Shown piece after piece: positions 34,200 to 42,021 of a stretch of DNA of 64,000 bases. Under the pieces are notes generated by a model. That model made no database searches, was not told the DNA's origin, and saw only the letters and a program-made list of their open reading frames with translations. The position numbers and the translations under genes are program-made. Every line of letters begins with the position of its first letter. Positions within the stretch are counted from its first letter, which is position 1. Source of the DNA: CAZYJR01 sp964647905 (GTDB taxonomy: Bacteria > Desulfobacterota > DSM-4660 > Desulfatiglandales > HGW-15); contig CAZYJR010000018.1 in assembly GCA_964647905.1 (NCBI GenBank), positions 1 to 64,000 of the forward strand, given 5' to 3'.

Positions 34200-34652
34200 T
34201 CAGGGTCCTACTTTTACCTCATTATGTTCAATAATCGGATCTGTGCGTTTCTCCATACGCACAGTGAGCAAGCCGTCCGCAAACGACGCCTCTATGCGGT
34301 CTGGGTCCACACATCCGGGGATGCTGAAGACGCGCTCGAACTCACCGCGGCCCATCTCCAAGTGGTAGTACCTGGCCCAACCTCCCCGGGGGATCCTTGG
34401 GGTCCTGGCGCCGGATACCCTGAGATACCGCTCGTCAAAGGACACATCTATGTCTTCCTTTCGAACCCCGGCCAAGTTGACGTGGATGACAACCGCCTCC
34501 TCGGTCTCGTAAAGGTCCGCCTCTGGCGTCCATTCCCTGTCATGAACCGCCCGGAAAGGACGGTTCATGTTGATCATCTCGTCCACCCATCCGTTGGTTC
34601 TTCCGTAAACACCGTGAAGATCGCGAGCCAGGGTGACCTTGACGAAATACAT
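34200..34652 (-). CDS. Hsp20 small heat-shock protein
   Basis: 150 aa. The alpha-crystallin domain (about 45-145) includes TPEADLYETEEAVVIHVNLAG, DIDVSFDERYLRVSGAR and FERVFSIPGCVDPDRIEASFADGLLTV-type strands; the C-terminal tail is short. It holds unfolding proteins in oligomers until refolded or degraded. The ATG at 34652 has GGAGGAGG upstream. The gene precedes lon in one transcript. I saw no CIRCE element or clear sigma-32 promoter; a short palindrome ATCGG-CATA-CCGAT lies about 35 bases upstream. Confidence 0.9.
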   Translation of the reverse strand: MYFVKVTLARDLHGVYGRTNGWVDEMINMNRPFRAVHDREWTPEADLYETEEAVVIHVNLAGVRKEDIDVSFDERYLRVSGARTPRIPRGGWARYYHLEMGRGEFERVFSIPGCVDPDRIEASFADGLLTVRMEKRTDPIIEHNEVKVGP

Positions 34653-34814
34653 CCTTCCTCCTCCATGCATGCCGGCAATCCTATCGGTATGCCGATGATA
34701 CTTAATTTAATCACTACTCCGGACAAGTAAAGCCGTCCCTGGGCGGTGCCCCTCGGCGCAGGCCTGAAGGGTCCGCCCGGGAGAAGGGCCCCTTATCGGG
34801 AACAAGGCAGGGTC

Positions 34815-35615
34815 TCAGGAGTGCGGGACCGGATCCGGGCACAGAACGAGATCCACCATGTAGGGGAAGTGATCCGAAGGATATCGGCCCCGGCTGTTGT
34901 CCCTTATGATCTCGGCTCGATTCACTTCCAGGCGGCTGCTCACCAGTACCCAGTCCATGCGGGCCTTGCCCGGGGTCCCGGTGAAGCCGTGGTGGGTGTA
35001 GGAAGCCGGGCCCTCCTCCAATCCCAGCTTTTGCCAGGAGTCCTCCAGCCCGGTCCCGGGTGAGGTGAGGGCACGGTGAACAGGGGAGCCGGGAGAGACA
35101 TTGAAATCACCCGCCAGTATCACCGGCTCTTGGAGCTCCGATACCCAGCCGGCTATCATCTCGGCCTGCTTCAGCCGCGCCTCGGCACCCATGTGGTCCA
35201 AATGCGTAACCGCCGCCCTGACCCTCGCGCCGCTCCGCAGGCAAAGGAGCTCGGCCGTGCTCAACATCCTGGGGAAAGCGCTGTCCCAGTCCTTGCTCCT
35301 GTGAACGCGAGGGGTGCGGCTGAGCCAGAACTCATCGCAGCCCACGATGCGGAATGCATCCTTCCTGGAGAAAATGGTGGGATACTGGCAGGTCTCGTCC
35401 ACGACCCTGGCCGGGGCGTTCAGGTCGTAATCGGGCAAACGCTCGCGCAAAAATACCAGCTGGTCCCATCGCCCCTCCTGGGTGAAGAGAAGGTGCGGCC
35501 TGTAACGCCGGATAACGGCCGCCACCAGGTCCCTCCTCCTGACCCATGAGTTCTCCACGTCCCGGTCGTTTTCGAAACGTATGTTGAAGGTGAGCACCCT
35601 CACCGGCAATGTCAT
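34815..35615 (-). CDS. Endonuclease/exonuclease/phosphatase-family protein
   Basis: 266 aa. The EEP fold is shown by LTFNIRFEND near residue 7, the metal Glu in LLFTQEGRWDQL near 43, THLDHMGAEAR near 150, LAGDFNVSPGSP near 180 and the final SDHFPYMVDL. These residues match phosphodiesterases acting on nucleic acids, sphingolipids or phosphoinositides; members of this size often have unknown substrates. No signal peptide is visible. The start at ATG 35615 is chosen by similarity; the frame extends upstream. It is a single gene, divergent from pgk. Confidence 0.83.
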   Translation of the reverse strand: MTLPVRVLTFNIRFENDRDVENSWVRRRDLVAAVIRRYRPHLLFTQEGRWDQLVFLRERLPDYDLNAPARVVDETCQYPTIFSRKDAFRIVGCDEFWLSRTPRVHRSKDWDSAFPRMLSTAELLCLRSGARVRAAVTHLDHMGAEARLKQAEMIAGWVSELQEPVILAGDFNVSPGSPVHRALTSPGTGLEDSWQKLGLEEGPASYTHHGFTGTPGKARMDWVLVSSRLEVNRAEIIRDNSRGRYPSDHFPYMVDLVLCPDPVPHS

Positions 35616-35731
35616 TTCATACCCTGTGCGCCGCAAATCCGTCCAGCCTAGTCCGAGCGCGAAAGAGGGTTTAGAATAGTCGATCGGACCGGCCCGTTGC
35701 AACCTCGGAAGGACAGGAGGGATCTATTTGC

Positions 35732-35759
35732 TTGACCTTGGCCTGGATCGTCATAATAT
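35732..35759 (+). promoter_or_regulatory. Sigma-70-type promoter for the pgk-like gene
   Basis: TTGACC (35732-35737), 16-base spacer, TAATAT (35754-35759). Transcription near 35766 would give a leader of about 110 bases before the ATG at 35878. Confidence 0.45.
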
Positions 35760-35877
35760 TGGTTATATTACAGGCCTTTCCAATTCCCGCGGGTCTTCTC
35801 CGGATGGGAGATCCGAGCTTTCGGATTGGAGTGAAGGTGGAGCCACCAGAGCCCAAGGCCGGAAAGGAGCCGTATCC

Positions 35878-37179
35878 ATGAAAAAAGGACAAGAAGGGGA
35901 AAAGCTTCCCTTGCTGCAGGATGCCGAGCTGATGGACAAGGTGGTTCTGGTAAGGGTCGATCATAACGTAGCCAAGAAAGGGCGGATACAAGACCCCTAC
36001 CGCATAGAGGCAACCCTGCCCACCCTGTATCGAATCGTCGAACAAGGAGGCAGGCCGATCCTAATGACCCACGTGGGGCGGCCGCGGGACAAGAAGACCG
36101 GGAAAATCACGGTTGACGCGCACGCCTCGGTCCGGCCCATAGTGGATTATTTGGAGCGCAAGCTGGAGGCCCGATTCGTACTGCCCGCGCTCGTACAGGA
36201 AGGCGAGAACGGAATCGGGGCGATAGGGGATGACATTGAATCGGCCCTGGAGGATCTCAAAAAACGCAGGATCGCCGGGATCTACCTCCCGAACACCCGA
36301 TGCTTCCGGGGGGAGGAAGTGGAAGGGGAGGACCGGGAGCGCTTTTCCCAAAGCCTCTCAGCCATAGCCGATGTGTATGTGAACGATGCATTCGGATCAT
36401 GGCAGCCGCACGCATCCACATATGACGTGGCCGGACGCATGCCCTCGTACGCAGGCATGCTGATGCAGAAGGAACTCTCCAACCTGGACCGGGTGCTCGA
36501 TCCCGAACGCCCTTTCTTGGCGGTCGTAGCGGGCAGCAAGTTCGACACGAAGATCGGTCCGCTCAGGGCGCTCTACAACCGGGTGGACCACCTGATACTG
36601 GGCGGGGTCATATACAATGCGTACCTCTGCGCCAAATACGGTATACGAGTCGCCGGCGTGAGCGGGGAGGACGTCGAGGCGGCTCGTGAATTAGCGGAAA
36701 AGGACGCCGGAGAAGGAAAAATCATCGAGCCTTCGGTGGTGGTGGAATCAGACTCCCCGGACAAGCGGGAGGAGCAGGGAGTCAGGACCCGCAATGTCCG
36801 GGACTTTCGCAGTGGGGACGAGTACGGATGGTTCCTGGATGTGGCCGGGAGCTCCTTTGAACGGCCCGACCTCAAGGAGGTTGTGGAATCGGCCCGGACC
36901 ATCTTCGTGAACGCGGTAATGGGCCTGGCACCCCTATTTGCCGAGGGGACCAAAGGCCTTAACCTGGCGATTTCCGGGAATTCCGGCGCCCACAAGCTCT
37001 ACGGCGGGGGGGACACTCTCCAGGAGCTCCGCAACCTGACCCCCGGGCTGTACCTGGGGGCGGTCGACGATCCTTACTACTACTTCTTCACCGGCGGGGG
37101 CACGGTGCTCTCTGCCATCGAACAGGGATCCCCTTACGGGCTCAAGCCCGTAAGGGCCCTCATCAACCGCGGGCTCTAG
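35878..37179 (+). CDS. pgk: Divergent phosphoglycerate kinase
   Basis: 433 aa. The N-terminal substrate domain keeps VLVRVDHNV (normally RVDFNVP), LMTHVGRPR (normally HLGRP), an Arg in LPNTRCFRGEE and DAFGSWQPHAST. The ADP domain has AGSKFDTKIGPL, LGGVIYNAYL, and NAVMGLAPLFAEGT. The usual C-terminal GGGDTxAA is changed to TGGGTVLSAIEQG after an unusual YYYFF. Most catalytic positions survive, so it may be an active kinase, but it stands well apart from ordinary PGK and is not beside gap or tpi. AAAGGAG precedes the ATG at 35878. Its stop overlaps the convergent small gene by four bases. Confidence 0.82.
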   Translation: MKKGQEGEKLPLLQDAELMDKVVLVRVDHNVAKKGRIQDPYRIEATLPTLYRIVEQGGRPILMTHVGRPRDKKTGKITVDAHASVRPIVDYLERKLEARFVLPALVQEGENGIGAIGDDIESALEDLKKRRIAGIYLPNTRCFRGEEVEGEDRERFSQSLSAIADVYVNDAFGSWQPHASTYDVAGRMPSYAGMLMQKELSNLDRVLDPERPFLAVVAGSKFDTKIGPLRALYNRVDHLILGGVIYNAYLCAKYGIRVAGVSGEDVEAARELAEKDAGEGKIIEPSVVVESDSPDKREEQGVRTRNVRDFRSGDEYGWFLDVAGSSFERPDLKEVVESARTIFVNAVMGLAPLFAEGTKGLNLAISGNSGAHKLYGGGDTLQELRNLTPGLYLGAVDDPYYYFFTGGGTVLSAIEQGSPYGLKPVRALINRGL

Positions 37180-37436
37180 AAATCCTCGACCCGCCTGGAC
37201 TCCCTGTTGGCCGCCTTCCCGCGGATCCTCTGAATCTCTCCGGCGCACTTCTCCAGCTCATTCTGGAGCGCCTCTGTAAATTGGCCCCAGCTCTCATCTT
37301 TATCGGCTATTTTACGGGCCTTATGCATAGCGTTTAATTGGATTTCATCGATTTGCCTTCTCTCTTCATTAGTCAGATTAGGATCATTCAATGCTTCATT
37401 AATTGTGTTTTGAGTGACCGATTCTTGCCTTATCAT
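37176..37436 (-). CDS. Hypothetical small helical protein, 86 aa
   Basis: Highly charged, predicted entirely helical, with no Cys beyond one (KCAGEI) and no known motif. AT-rich codons in the first half (AAT, ATT, AAA) contrast with the GC-rich end, which overlaps pgk. GGAGGAG precedes the ATG, so translation is credible. A nested inverted repeat (37471-37514) lies in its presumed leader. Function unknown. Confidence 0.65.
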   Translation of the reverse strand: MIRQESVTQNTINEALNDPNLTNEERRQIDEIQLNAMHKARKIADKDESWGQFTEALQNELEKCAGEIQRIRGKAANRESRRVEDF

Positions 37437-37470
37437 ATCCTTAGAACTCCTCCTTTTGGATTTGCCTAGG

Positions 37471-37514
37471 GATCAAAAATAACCCGCCTGGCATCGGGCG
37501 GGCTGGATTTGATC
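37471..37514. promoter_or_regulatory. Nested 44-base inverted repeat upstream of the 86-aa gene
   Basis: Outer arms GATCAAA/TTTGATC and inner arms CCCGCC/GGCGGG are both perfect, separated by five-base internal loops and an eight-base terminal loop. On the minus strand the inner hairpin is followed by TTATTTTT, the form of an intrinsic terminator, and then by the ribosome site of the gene at 37436. It could be a leader attenuator or a terminator of transcription from the right. Confidence 0.55.
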
Positions 37515-37734
37515 TGCCTGGGCGACCCAGTTGACTATTGAAATTATAGTGCTCCAATGGGAAATAGTAAAGGGGTGTCCTGATTTTTTTCAAAGGGTGT
37601 GTTTCTGGTTTCCCCTTTACAGTGGAAACCGAGATCCACTAAGCTGGGCGTTCACCAAGACCGGCAGCAAGGCCCTTTCTCGGTCACTACGGAAGCGGGT
37701 GCCCGCGACCCGTCCCTATGAGCGGCGAAACGAG

Positions 37735-38160
37735 ATGAACGGCAAGGAATTCGACTTCTGGCAGGACCATTCGCTCCGATACCTGGAAATGGCGTTCCGG
37801 GCGGATCGAAGAGAGATCCTTTGCAACCCCGACGGCGCCGGGGAGCGGACCGGAGATTGCGGTGACACCGTGAGGATTTTCATCACGACGCGCGGCAGCC
37901 GAATCGATCGCGTATCCCTGGACACCGAGGGCTGCCTCAACACCCTTGCCTGCGCCAATGCGATCGCCGAGCTGGCCGAAGGGCGCCGGATGGACGAGGC
38001 CTGGCGCATCACCCCTGAAGAGGTGAGGAATTTCCTCGAAACCCTCCCTCAAGGGCACGGGCACTGTGCCGAGCTTGCGGTCGGAGCGCTGTATCTGGCC
38101 CTCAGCGATTGCGAGCGCAGGCGGGGCCGGGTTCCGCGCGTCACCCGCAATCGGCCATGA
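37735..38160 (+). CDS. Second IscU/NifU-like iron-sulfur scaffold protein
   Basis: 141 aa. The scaffold cysteines are Cys42 (GDCGD), Cys67 (TEGCLN) and Cys111 (GHCAEL), with an extra Cys73 (LACAN) at the same relative place as Cys85 in the homologue at 2980. The N-terminal extension is short and helical. Start choice rests on similarity; the ATG at 37735 has a weak ribosome site and the frame is open far upstream. No other Isc, Nif or Suf gene is adjacent. Two such orphan scaffolds in 64 kb are notable. Confidence 0.8.
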   Translation: MNGKEFDFWQDHSLRYLEMAFRADRREILCNPDGAGERTGDCGDTVRIFITTRGSRIDRVSLDTEGCLNTLACANAIAELAEGRRMDEAWRITPEEVRNFLETLPQGHGHCAELAVGALYLALSDCERRRGRVPRVTRNRP

Positions 38161-38204
38161 ACGCTGGGTTGATGAGGGCCCCGGAGCTCCCCGCAAACAA
38201 GACA

Positions 38205-38237
38205 AGCCCCCTCCGGGCTTGGGTCCCGAGGGGGGCT
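38205..38237. terminator. GC-rich hairpin between convergent scaffold and HU genes
   Basis: AGCCCCCTC (38205-38213) pairs with GAGGGGGGCT (38228-38237) with one bulged G. It lies between the stop of the scaffold gene and the stop of the convergent HU gene. No T tract follows on either strand, so it is at best a partial or Rho-assisted terminator. Confidence 0.4.
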
Positions 38238-38264
38238 CCAGGTCCGAGCGGATCGATCCGCGGA

Positions 38265-38534
38265 TTACTTGACCGCGTCCTTGAGGGCTTTTCCCGGTAC
38301 GAACTTGGGCACCTTCTTCGCCTTGATCTTGATCTCTTCACCGGTCTGAGGATTGCGGCCCTTCCTGGCCTTTCGTTTGTCCACCTTGAACGTGCCGAAG
38401 CCCACCAGCGTTACGGCGCTCTTTTTCTTCAACGCCTTGGTGATCGTGGAGAAAACGCAGTCCACGGCCGCCTGCGCCTCCTTCTTGGTGCTGACCACCT
38501 TCGCCACTTCGTTGACCAAATCCCCCTTGTTCAT
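38265..38534 (-). CDS. hup: DNA-binding protein HU
   Basis: 89 aa, canonical HU length. It starts MNKGDLVNEVAK, has the dimer core TLVGFGTFKV near 42, the beta-arm KARKGRNPQTGEEIKI and the ending VPKFVPGKALKDAVK. It bends and compacts DNA as a dimer. AAAGGAGGAG precedes the ATG and a good promoter is at 38586-38614. Confidence 0.96.
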   Translation of the reverse strand: MNKGDLVNEVAKVVSTKKEAQAAVDCVFSTITKALKKKSAVTLVGFGTFKVDKRKARKGRNPQTGEEIKIKAKKVPKFVPGKALKDAVK

Positions 38535-38585
38535 GATCTCCTCCTTTCTTGTGAAAGTGAGCCCTTAACGACCAAATCGTCCGGA

Positions 38586-38614
38586 ACAATAATAGATTTG
38601 ACAATTGATTTCAA
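38586..38614 (-). promoter_or_regulatory. hup: Sigma-70-type promoter of the HU gene
   Basis: On the complement, TTGAAA (38609-38614), 17-base spacer, TATTGT (38586-38591). Transcription near 38579 gives a leader of about 45 bases. The plus strand carries a perfect TTGACA at 38598-38603 in the same place, perhaps the -35 of a divergent promoter for the gene at 38780, but its -10 is poor. Confidence 0.65.
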
Positions 38615-38779
38615 CCATAAAATAGCCGGGAATCGCTATGGACGCTGGTTTTTTAGGATTCAAACACCGCCGCCCCGGCCAGAACCAAATATCCGGGCCG
38701 ACACCCCCTCAACACACCATCGGCAAAGGGGATCTTGTTCCTTAGACAAATCATTCGCAAAATCTCGAGAGGAGTCGCA

Positions 38780-39721
38780 GTGCTGACCGATCGCCATTGT
38801 CCCGCCCCTGCCCGGGATGAGCCTCTCATCCTCGACCTGCTGAAAGAACGAGGCCCATTGACCGGAGCGGAGATGCTGGAGGCATTGGAGCTGGACGGCC
38901 TCCGGCTCTGGCGCGCATGCAACTCCTCGACCCGGCTCACCACCAGGTGCATCTCGCGATGGTACCTCAGGCTGGACAGGCGACTGGCCGGGTATGCCAG
39001 GCTCTCTCCCTCCATACTCAGGGAGTTCCTTACCTACTCGGTCATCGGGCTCAGAGGTACCGAGGCCGCAGTAGTGGAGCGCGCCCGGAAAATCTCCTCC
39101 AGGATCGAGCAAGTCACGACCGACAAGGCCGCACTGGCGTACCGCGTGGTCTCCAGCCTGGTAAACCGTTTCGAAGACCCCTATAGGATCCGAGAAGGCG
39201 CTTGCTTCATCCTGGCGGGCGACATCGTCTACAACATGGCCCACGACGTCCCCAGGCCCGAGCGAAGCACAGGGCGCCAGGTCCAGGGATCTGACCTGGA
39301 CCTGGTGGTGGTGCTGAGCGAGCGGTTCCCGGACGAGCTGCGGGAGCGCCTGGACGAGCTCATCTTCCAGGAGAAGTACAGGCTTCTCATGGCCCCTCAC
39401 GTCCGGGAGGAGATAGACTACGTGGTGAAGGGCATGGACAGGGTCTGCGAGCAGCTCCGCTTCGACACATTCAAGCACATGGTGGCCTGCAAGATCATGC
39501 AGGAGGGGGCGTTTCTCTATGGCAGCGAAGTCCTGTTCTCCCGCATAAAGAATATGTTGCGCGACTATGGTGTGACATCCCGCCTGGCGGAGATGGAAAG
39601 CGAGGCCCGCACCTTCAGGCGGCAGTCCGAGCACACCCTGATGAAAGAGGACCTCAAGGTCATAAGGGAGGCCCATCTCCACCTCTTCTACCCCACGGAC
39701 GAATCCGAGGAATTCGAGTAG
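38780..39721 (+). CDS. HTH plus nucleotidyltransferase-like protein, unknown function
   Basis: 313 aa. A winged-helix-like N-terminus (LILDLLKERGPLTGAEMLEAL, about 15-65) precedes a central domain with GSDLDLVVVLSERF near 175, which has the GSD-x-D form of the polymerase-beta nucleotidyltransferase active site, and a helical C-terminal part. Such folds occur in tRNA-modifying enzymes, antibiotic resistance enzymes and toxins of the AbiEii/MenT type. I cannot say which. The start is the GTG at 38780, chosen for GAGGAG eight bases upstream; earlier in-frame codons lack a site. It ends 30 bases before the convergent rapZ. Confidence 0.55.
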   Translation: MLTDRHCPAPARDEPLILDLLKERGPLTGAEMLEALELDGLRLWRACNSSTRLTTRCISRWYLRLDRRLAGYARLSPSILREFLTYSVIGLRGTEAAVVERARKISSRIEQVTTDKAALAYRVVSSLVNRFEDPYRIREGACFILAGDIVYNMAHDVPRPERSTGRQVQGSDLDLVVVLSERFPDELRERLDELIFQEKYRLLMAPHVREEIDYVVKGMDRVCEQLRFDTFKHMVACKIMQEGAFLYGSEVLFSRIKNMLRDYGVTSRLAEMESEARTFRRQSEHTLMKEDLKVIREAHLHLFYPTDESEEFE

Positions 39722-39751
39722 AGCGGAGAGAATCCCCGGAACCCGCCCCTC

Positions 39752-40621
39752 TCACCAGGGCGCGTCTACATCACGATGAGCGGCGGTTATTTGGTGGCGC
39801 CCCGAGCCCAGCCGGGAGAGGAGTTCCTCCACCACTGTCACCGACCGGTGCCTGCCGCCGGTACAGCCGACCGCGATAGTCAGGTAAGACTTGCCCTCCC
39901 TTTCGTAGAGCGGGAGCAGGTACTCGAGCAGCGATACGTAGCGATCCAGAAAGGCGAGTGTGCCGGGCTGCTCCAGTATGAAGCGCCTCACCCTCTCGTC
40001 TCTTCCATCCAGCGGCTTGAGCTCGGGTATGAAGTAGGGATTGGGGATGAACCGAACATCCATTACCAAGTCGCTCTCTTGCGGCGCTCCGTGCTTGAAC
40101 CCGAAGGACACCAGGCCGATCCGCATGCGGGCGGGCCGCTCTCCATGGGCGGCATGCCTTATTATGAGCTCCTTCAGCTCATGGACGGTCAGGCGTGAAG
40201 TGTCTATCACCCTGCCGGCCAAGGTCTTGAGCCCGCCGAGCTTCTTCCTCTCCTCCCGTATGCCCTCAGCCGGCCCACCTTCCCTGGAGACCGGGTGCTG
40301 GCGGCGCGTCTCACTGTAGCGTTTGAGCAGGGCATCATCGCTGGCCTCCAGGAACAGGACATCCGGAGCAAACCCCCGCTCCTTCAGGATTTCGAACAAC
40401 CCCTTGAACTCCTCCACGAATCCCTCTTGCCGGAGATCCATTCCCAGGGCTATCTTCTGGACTCCGGAACCGCTCCGCGACCTGAGGAGCAGAAAATCCG
40501 GCACCAGTGACGCCGGCATGTTGTCCACGCAGAAGTATCCCGCGTCTTCCAGTGCGTCTATGGCGGTGCTCTTGCCCGAGCCGGAAAGACCTGTTACGAT
40601 AATCAAATCTAGTTTATTCAT
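39752..40621 (-). CDS. rapZ: RNase adapter protein RapZ
   Basis: 289 aa. Walker A GLSGSGKST is at residues 11-19, a Walker B-like segment lies near 90, DTSRLTVHELK near 142, and the highly conserved C-terminal VGCTGGRHRSV near 260 is intact. In E. coli RapZ binds glucosamine-6-phosphate and directs decay of the small RNA GlmZ, thereby controlling glmS. Here the gene diverges from a beta-helix protein-glmM operon, which supports a link to amino-sugar synthesis. The ATG at 40621 matches the family start but lacks a ribosome site; a GTG at 40654 is the alternative. Confidence 0.92.
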   Translation of the reverse strand: MNKLDLIIVTGLSGSGKSTAIDALEDAGYFCVDNMPASLVPDFLLLRSRSGSGVQKIALGMDLRQEGFVEEFKGLFEILKERGFAPDVLFLEASDDALLKRYSETRRQHPVSREGGPAEGIREERKKLGGLKTLAGRVIDTSRLTVHELKELIIRHAAHGERPARMRIGLVSFGFKHGAPQESDLVMDVRFIPNPYFIPELKPLDGRDERVRRFILEQPGTLAFLDRYVSLLEYLLPLYEREGKSYLTIAVGCTGGRHRSVTVVEELLSRLGSGRHQITAAHRDVDAPW

Positions 40622-40737
40622 TGCATTACAGGGGCGGGATTCGGACCGCCCCACCGCCCTCAGGATGAGGCCAGTCTAGGCGATGGCGGACGCCTTTTCA
40701 AGGCCCTTGGGAGGCCGGCCGCCGGGGAGCACGGAGC

Positions 40738-42021
40738 ATGACCACTTGCACAGTCAATGACCTGGTACAGGGACTGCTGAAGAAGGGCGCTGACATACCC
40801 TCACCGGCCGCTGTTCATATAGGGCCAGAGGTGAATATCGACCGGATCTCCGGGAAAGGCGTAACAATCCATCCCGGCTGCCGCATCCAAGGCGAGTTGA
40901 GCGCCCTCTCCCCCGGGGTGGAGCTGGGCAGGGAAGGGCCGGTCACCCTGGAGAACTGCCAATTGGGCGAGGGCGTGGAGCTGCGGGCCGGTTACTTCAG
41001 GGACTCCACCTTCTTGGAAGGCGTCTCGGCCGGTCTGGGCGCCCATGTGCGCGAAGGGTGCCTGCTGGAGGATTACTCCAGCCTGGCCCATTGCGTGGGC
41101 CTCAAGCAGACCATCCTGTTTCCCTTCGTCACCCTGGGCAGCCTGATAAACTTCTGCGACTGCCTCATGGCCGGAGGCACCGGCCCGAGCAACCACAGCG
41201 AGGTGGGCAGCTCATACATCCACTTCAATTTCACCCCGGACGGGGAAAAGACCACTCCCTCGCTGATAGGCGACGTCCCCCGGGGGGTCATGCTCAACCA
41301 GCCGCCCATATTCCTGGGCGGGCAGGGAGGAATCGTGGGGCCCCTGCGGGTGGAGTACGGAACCGTGGTGGCCGCCGGGACCATCCTCCGGCGCGACGCC
41401 CTGGAACCCGGGAAGCTGGTGGTGGGCTCCCCCCCGAAAGGCGGGGTTATCGACTTCATCCCCAGGGTCTACTCCGGCGCGCGCAGGGTGGTGGAGAAAA
41501 ACATCATCTACTTGGCCAATCTGACGGCACTGGAGGCCTGGTACCATCAAGTCAGGCGCCCCTTTCTCTTGGAGAGGGAACTGGGGGACGCCCTCTGGTC
41601 CGGGGCTGTGGAGAGGATCAAGACGGCCAAAGAGGAGAGGGTCAAGAGGCTGCGCGCCATGTGCGCCAACATGAAGGCGGCCCTTAAGGAGCGGGGCGTC
41701 TCCGACGCCTCGGCTTCGGCCAAAATGGAGCTCAGCGAGCGGATCGACGAGCTGGGCGGCCTTTTCTTGGAAGGCGTACGTGTCAGGGCCGGGGAGGCTC
41801 ACAGGGACGAGCTCCTCGCGGCCCTGGGATCCGCAGGCAACGCCTTCCGGCGCCCTTATGTCCGATCCATCCAGGAGCTTTCTCAAGGGGCCGCGTCTGC
41901 TGGGACCCGCTGGCTGGAGGAGTTGGTAACGCAGATGTGCTCTCGAGCGGCCTCCATGGTCCCGGGGATGAAGCTCTTTGAGGGCCCTCGGAGGAGGGCG
42001 GGAGCGGGTGCTCATGGGTGA
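40738..42021 (+). CDS. Left-handed beta-helix protein related to GlmU acyltransferase half
   Basis: 427 aa. Hexapeptide repeats (VHIGPEVN, VTIHPGCRIQGE, LSPGVELG, CQLGEGVELRAGYF, GAHVREGCLLEDYSSLAHCVGLKQTILFP) form a left-handed beta-helix over residues 25-250, with a site-like SNHSEVGSSYIHFNFTPDG segment near 160; the last 170 residues are helical. It resembles the acyl- or N-acetyltransferase half of UDP-GlcNAc pyrophosphorylases, but the nucleotidyltransferase domain is missing. Its end overlaps glmM by eight bases, so it very likely works in UDP-GlcNAc or glycan precursor synthesis. AGCACGGAG precedes the ATG. Confidence 0.7.
   Translation: MTTCTVNDLVQGLLKKGADIPSPAAVHIGPEVNIDRISGKGVTIHPGCRIQGELSALSPGVELGREGPVTLENCQLGEGVELRAGYFRDSTFLEGVSAGLGAHVREGCLLEDYSSLAHCVGLKQTILFPFVTLGSLINFCDCLMAGGTGPSNHSEVGSSYIHFNFTPDGEKTTPSLIGDVPRGVMLNQPPIFLGGQGGIVGPLRVEYGTVVAAGTILRRDALEPGKLVVGSPPKGGVIDFIPRVYSGARRVVEKNIIYLANLTALEAWYHQVRRPFLLERELGDALWSGAVERIKTAKEERVKRLRAMCANMKAALKERGVSDASASAKMELSERIDELGGLFLEGVRVRAGEAHRDELLAALGSAGNAFRRPYVRSIQELSQGAASAGTRWLEELVTQMCSRAASMVPGMKLFEGPRRRAGAGAHG

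Noticed and set aside
34653..34740. Sigma-32 or CIRCE control of hsp20-lon
   Set aside because: Neither CTTGAA...CCCCAT nor TTAGCACTC-N9-GAGTGCTAA is present upstream of hsp20; only a short unrelated palindrome was seen.
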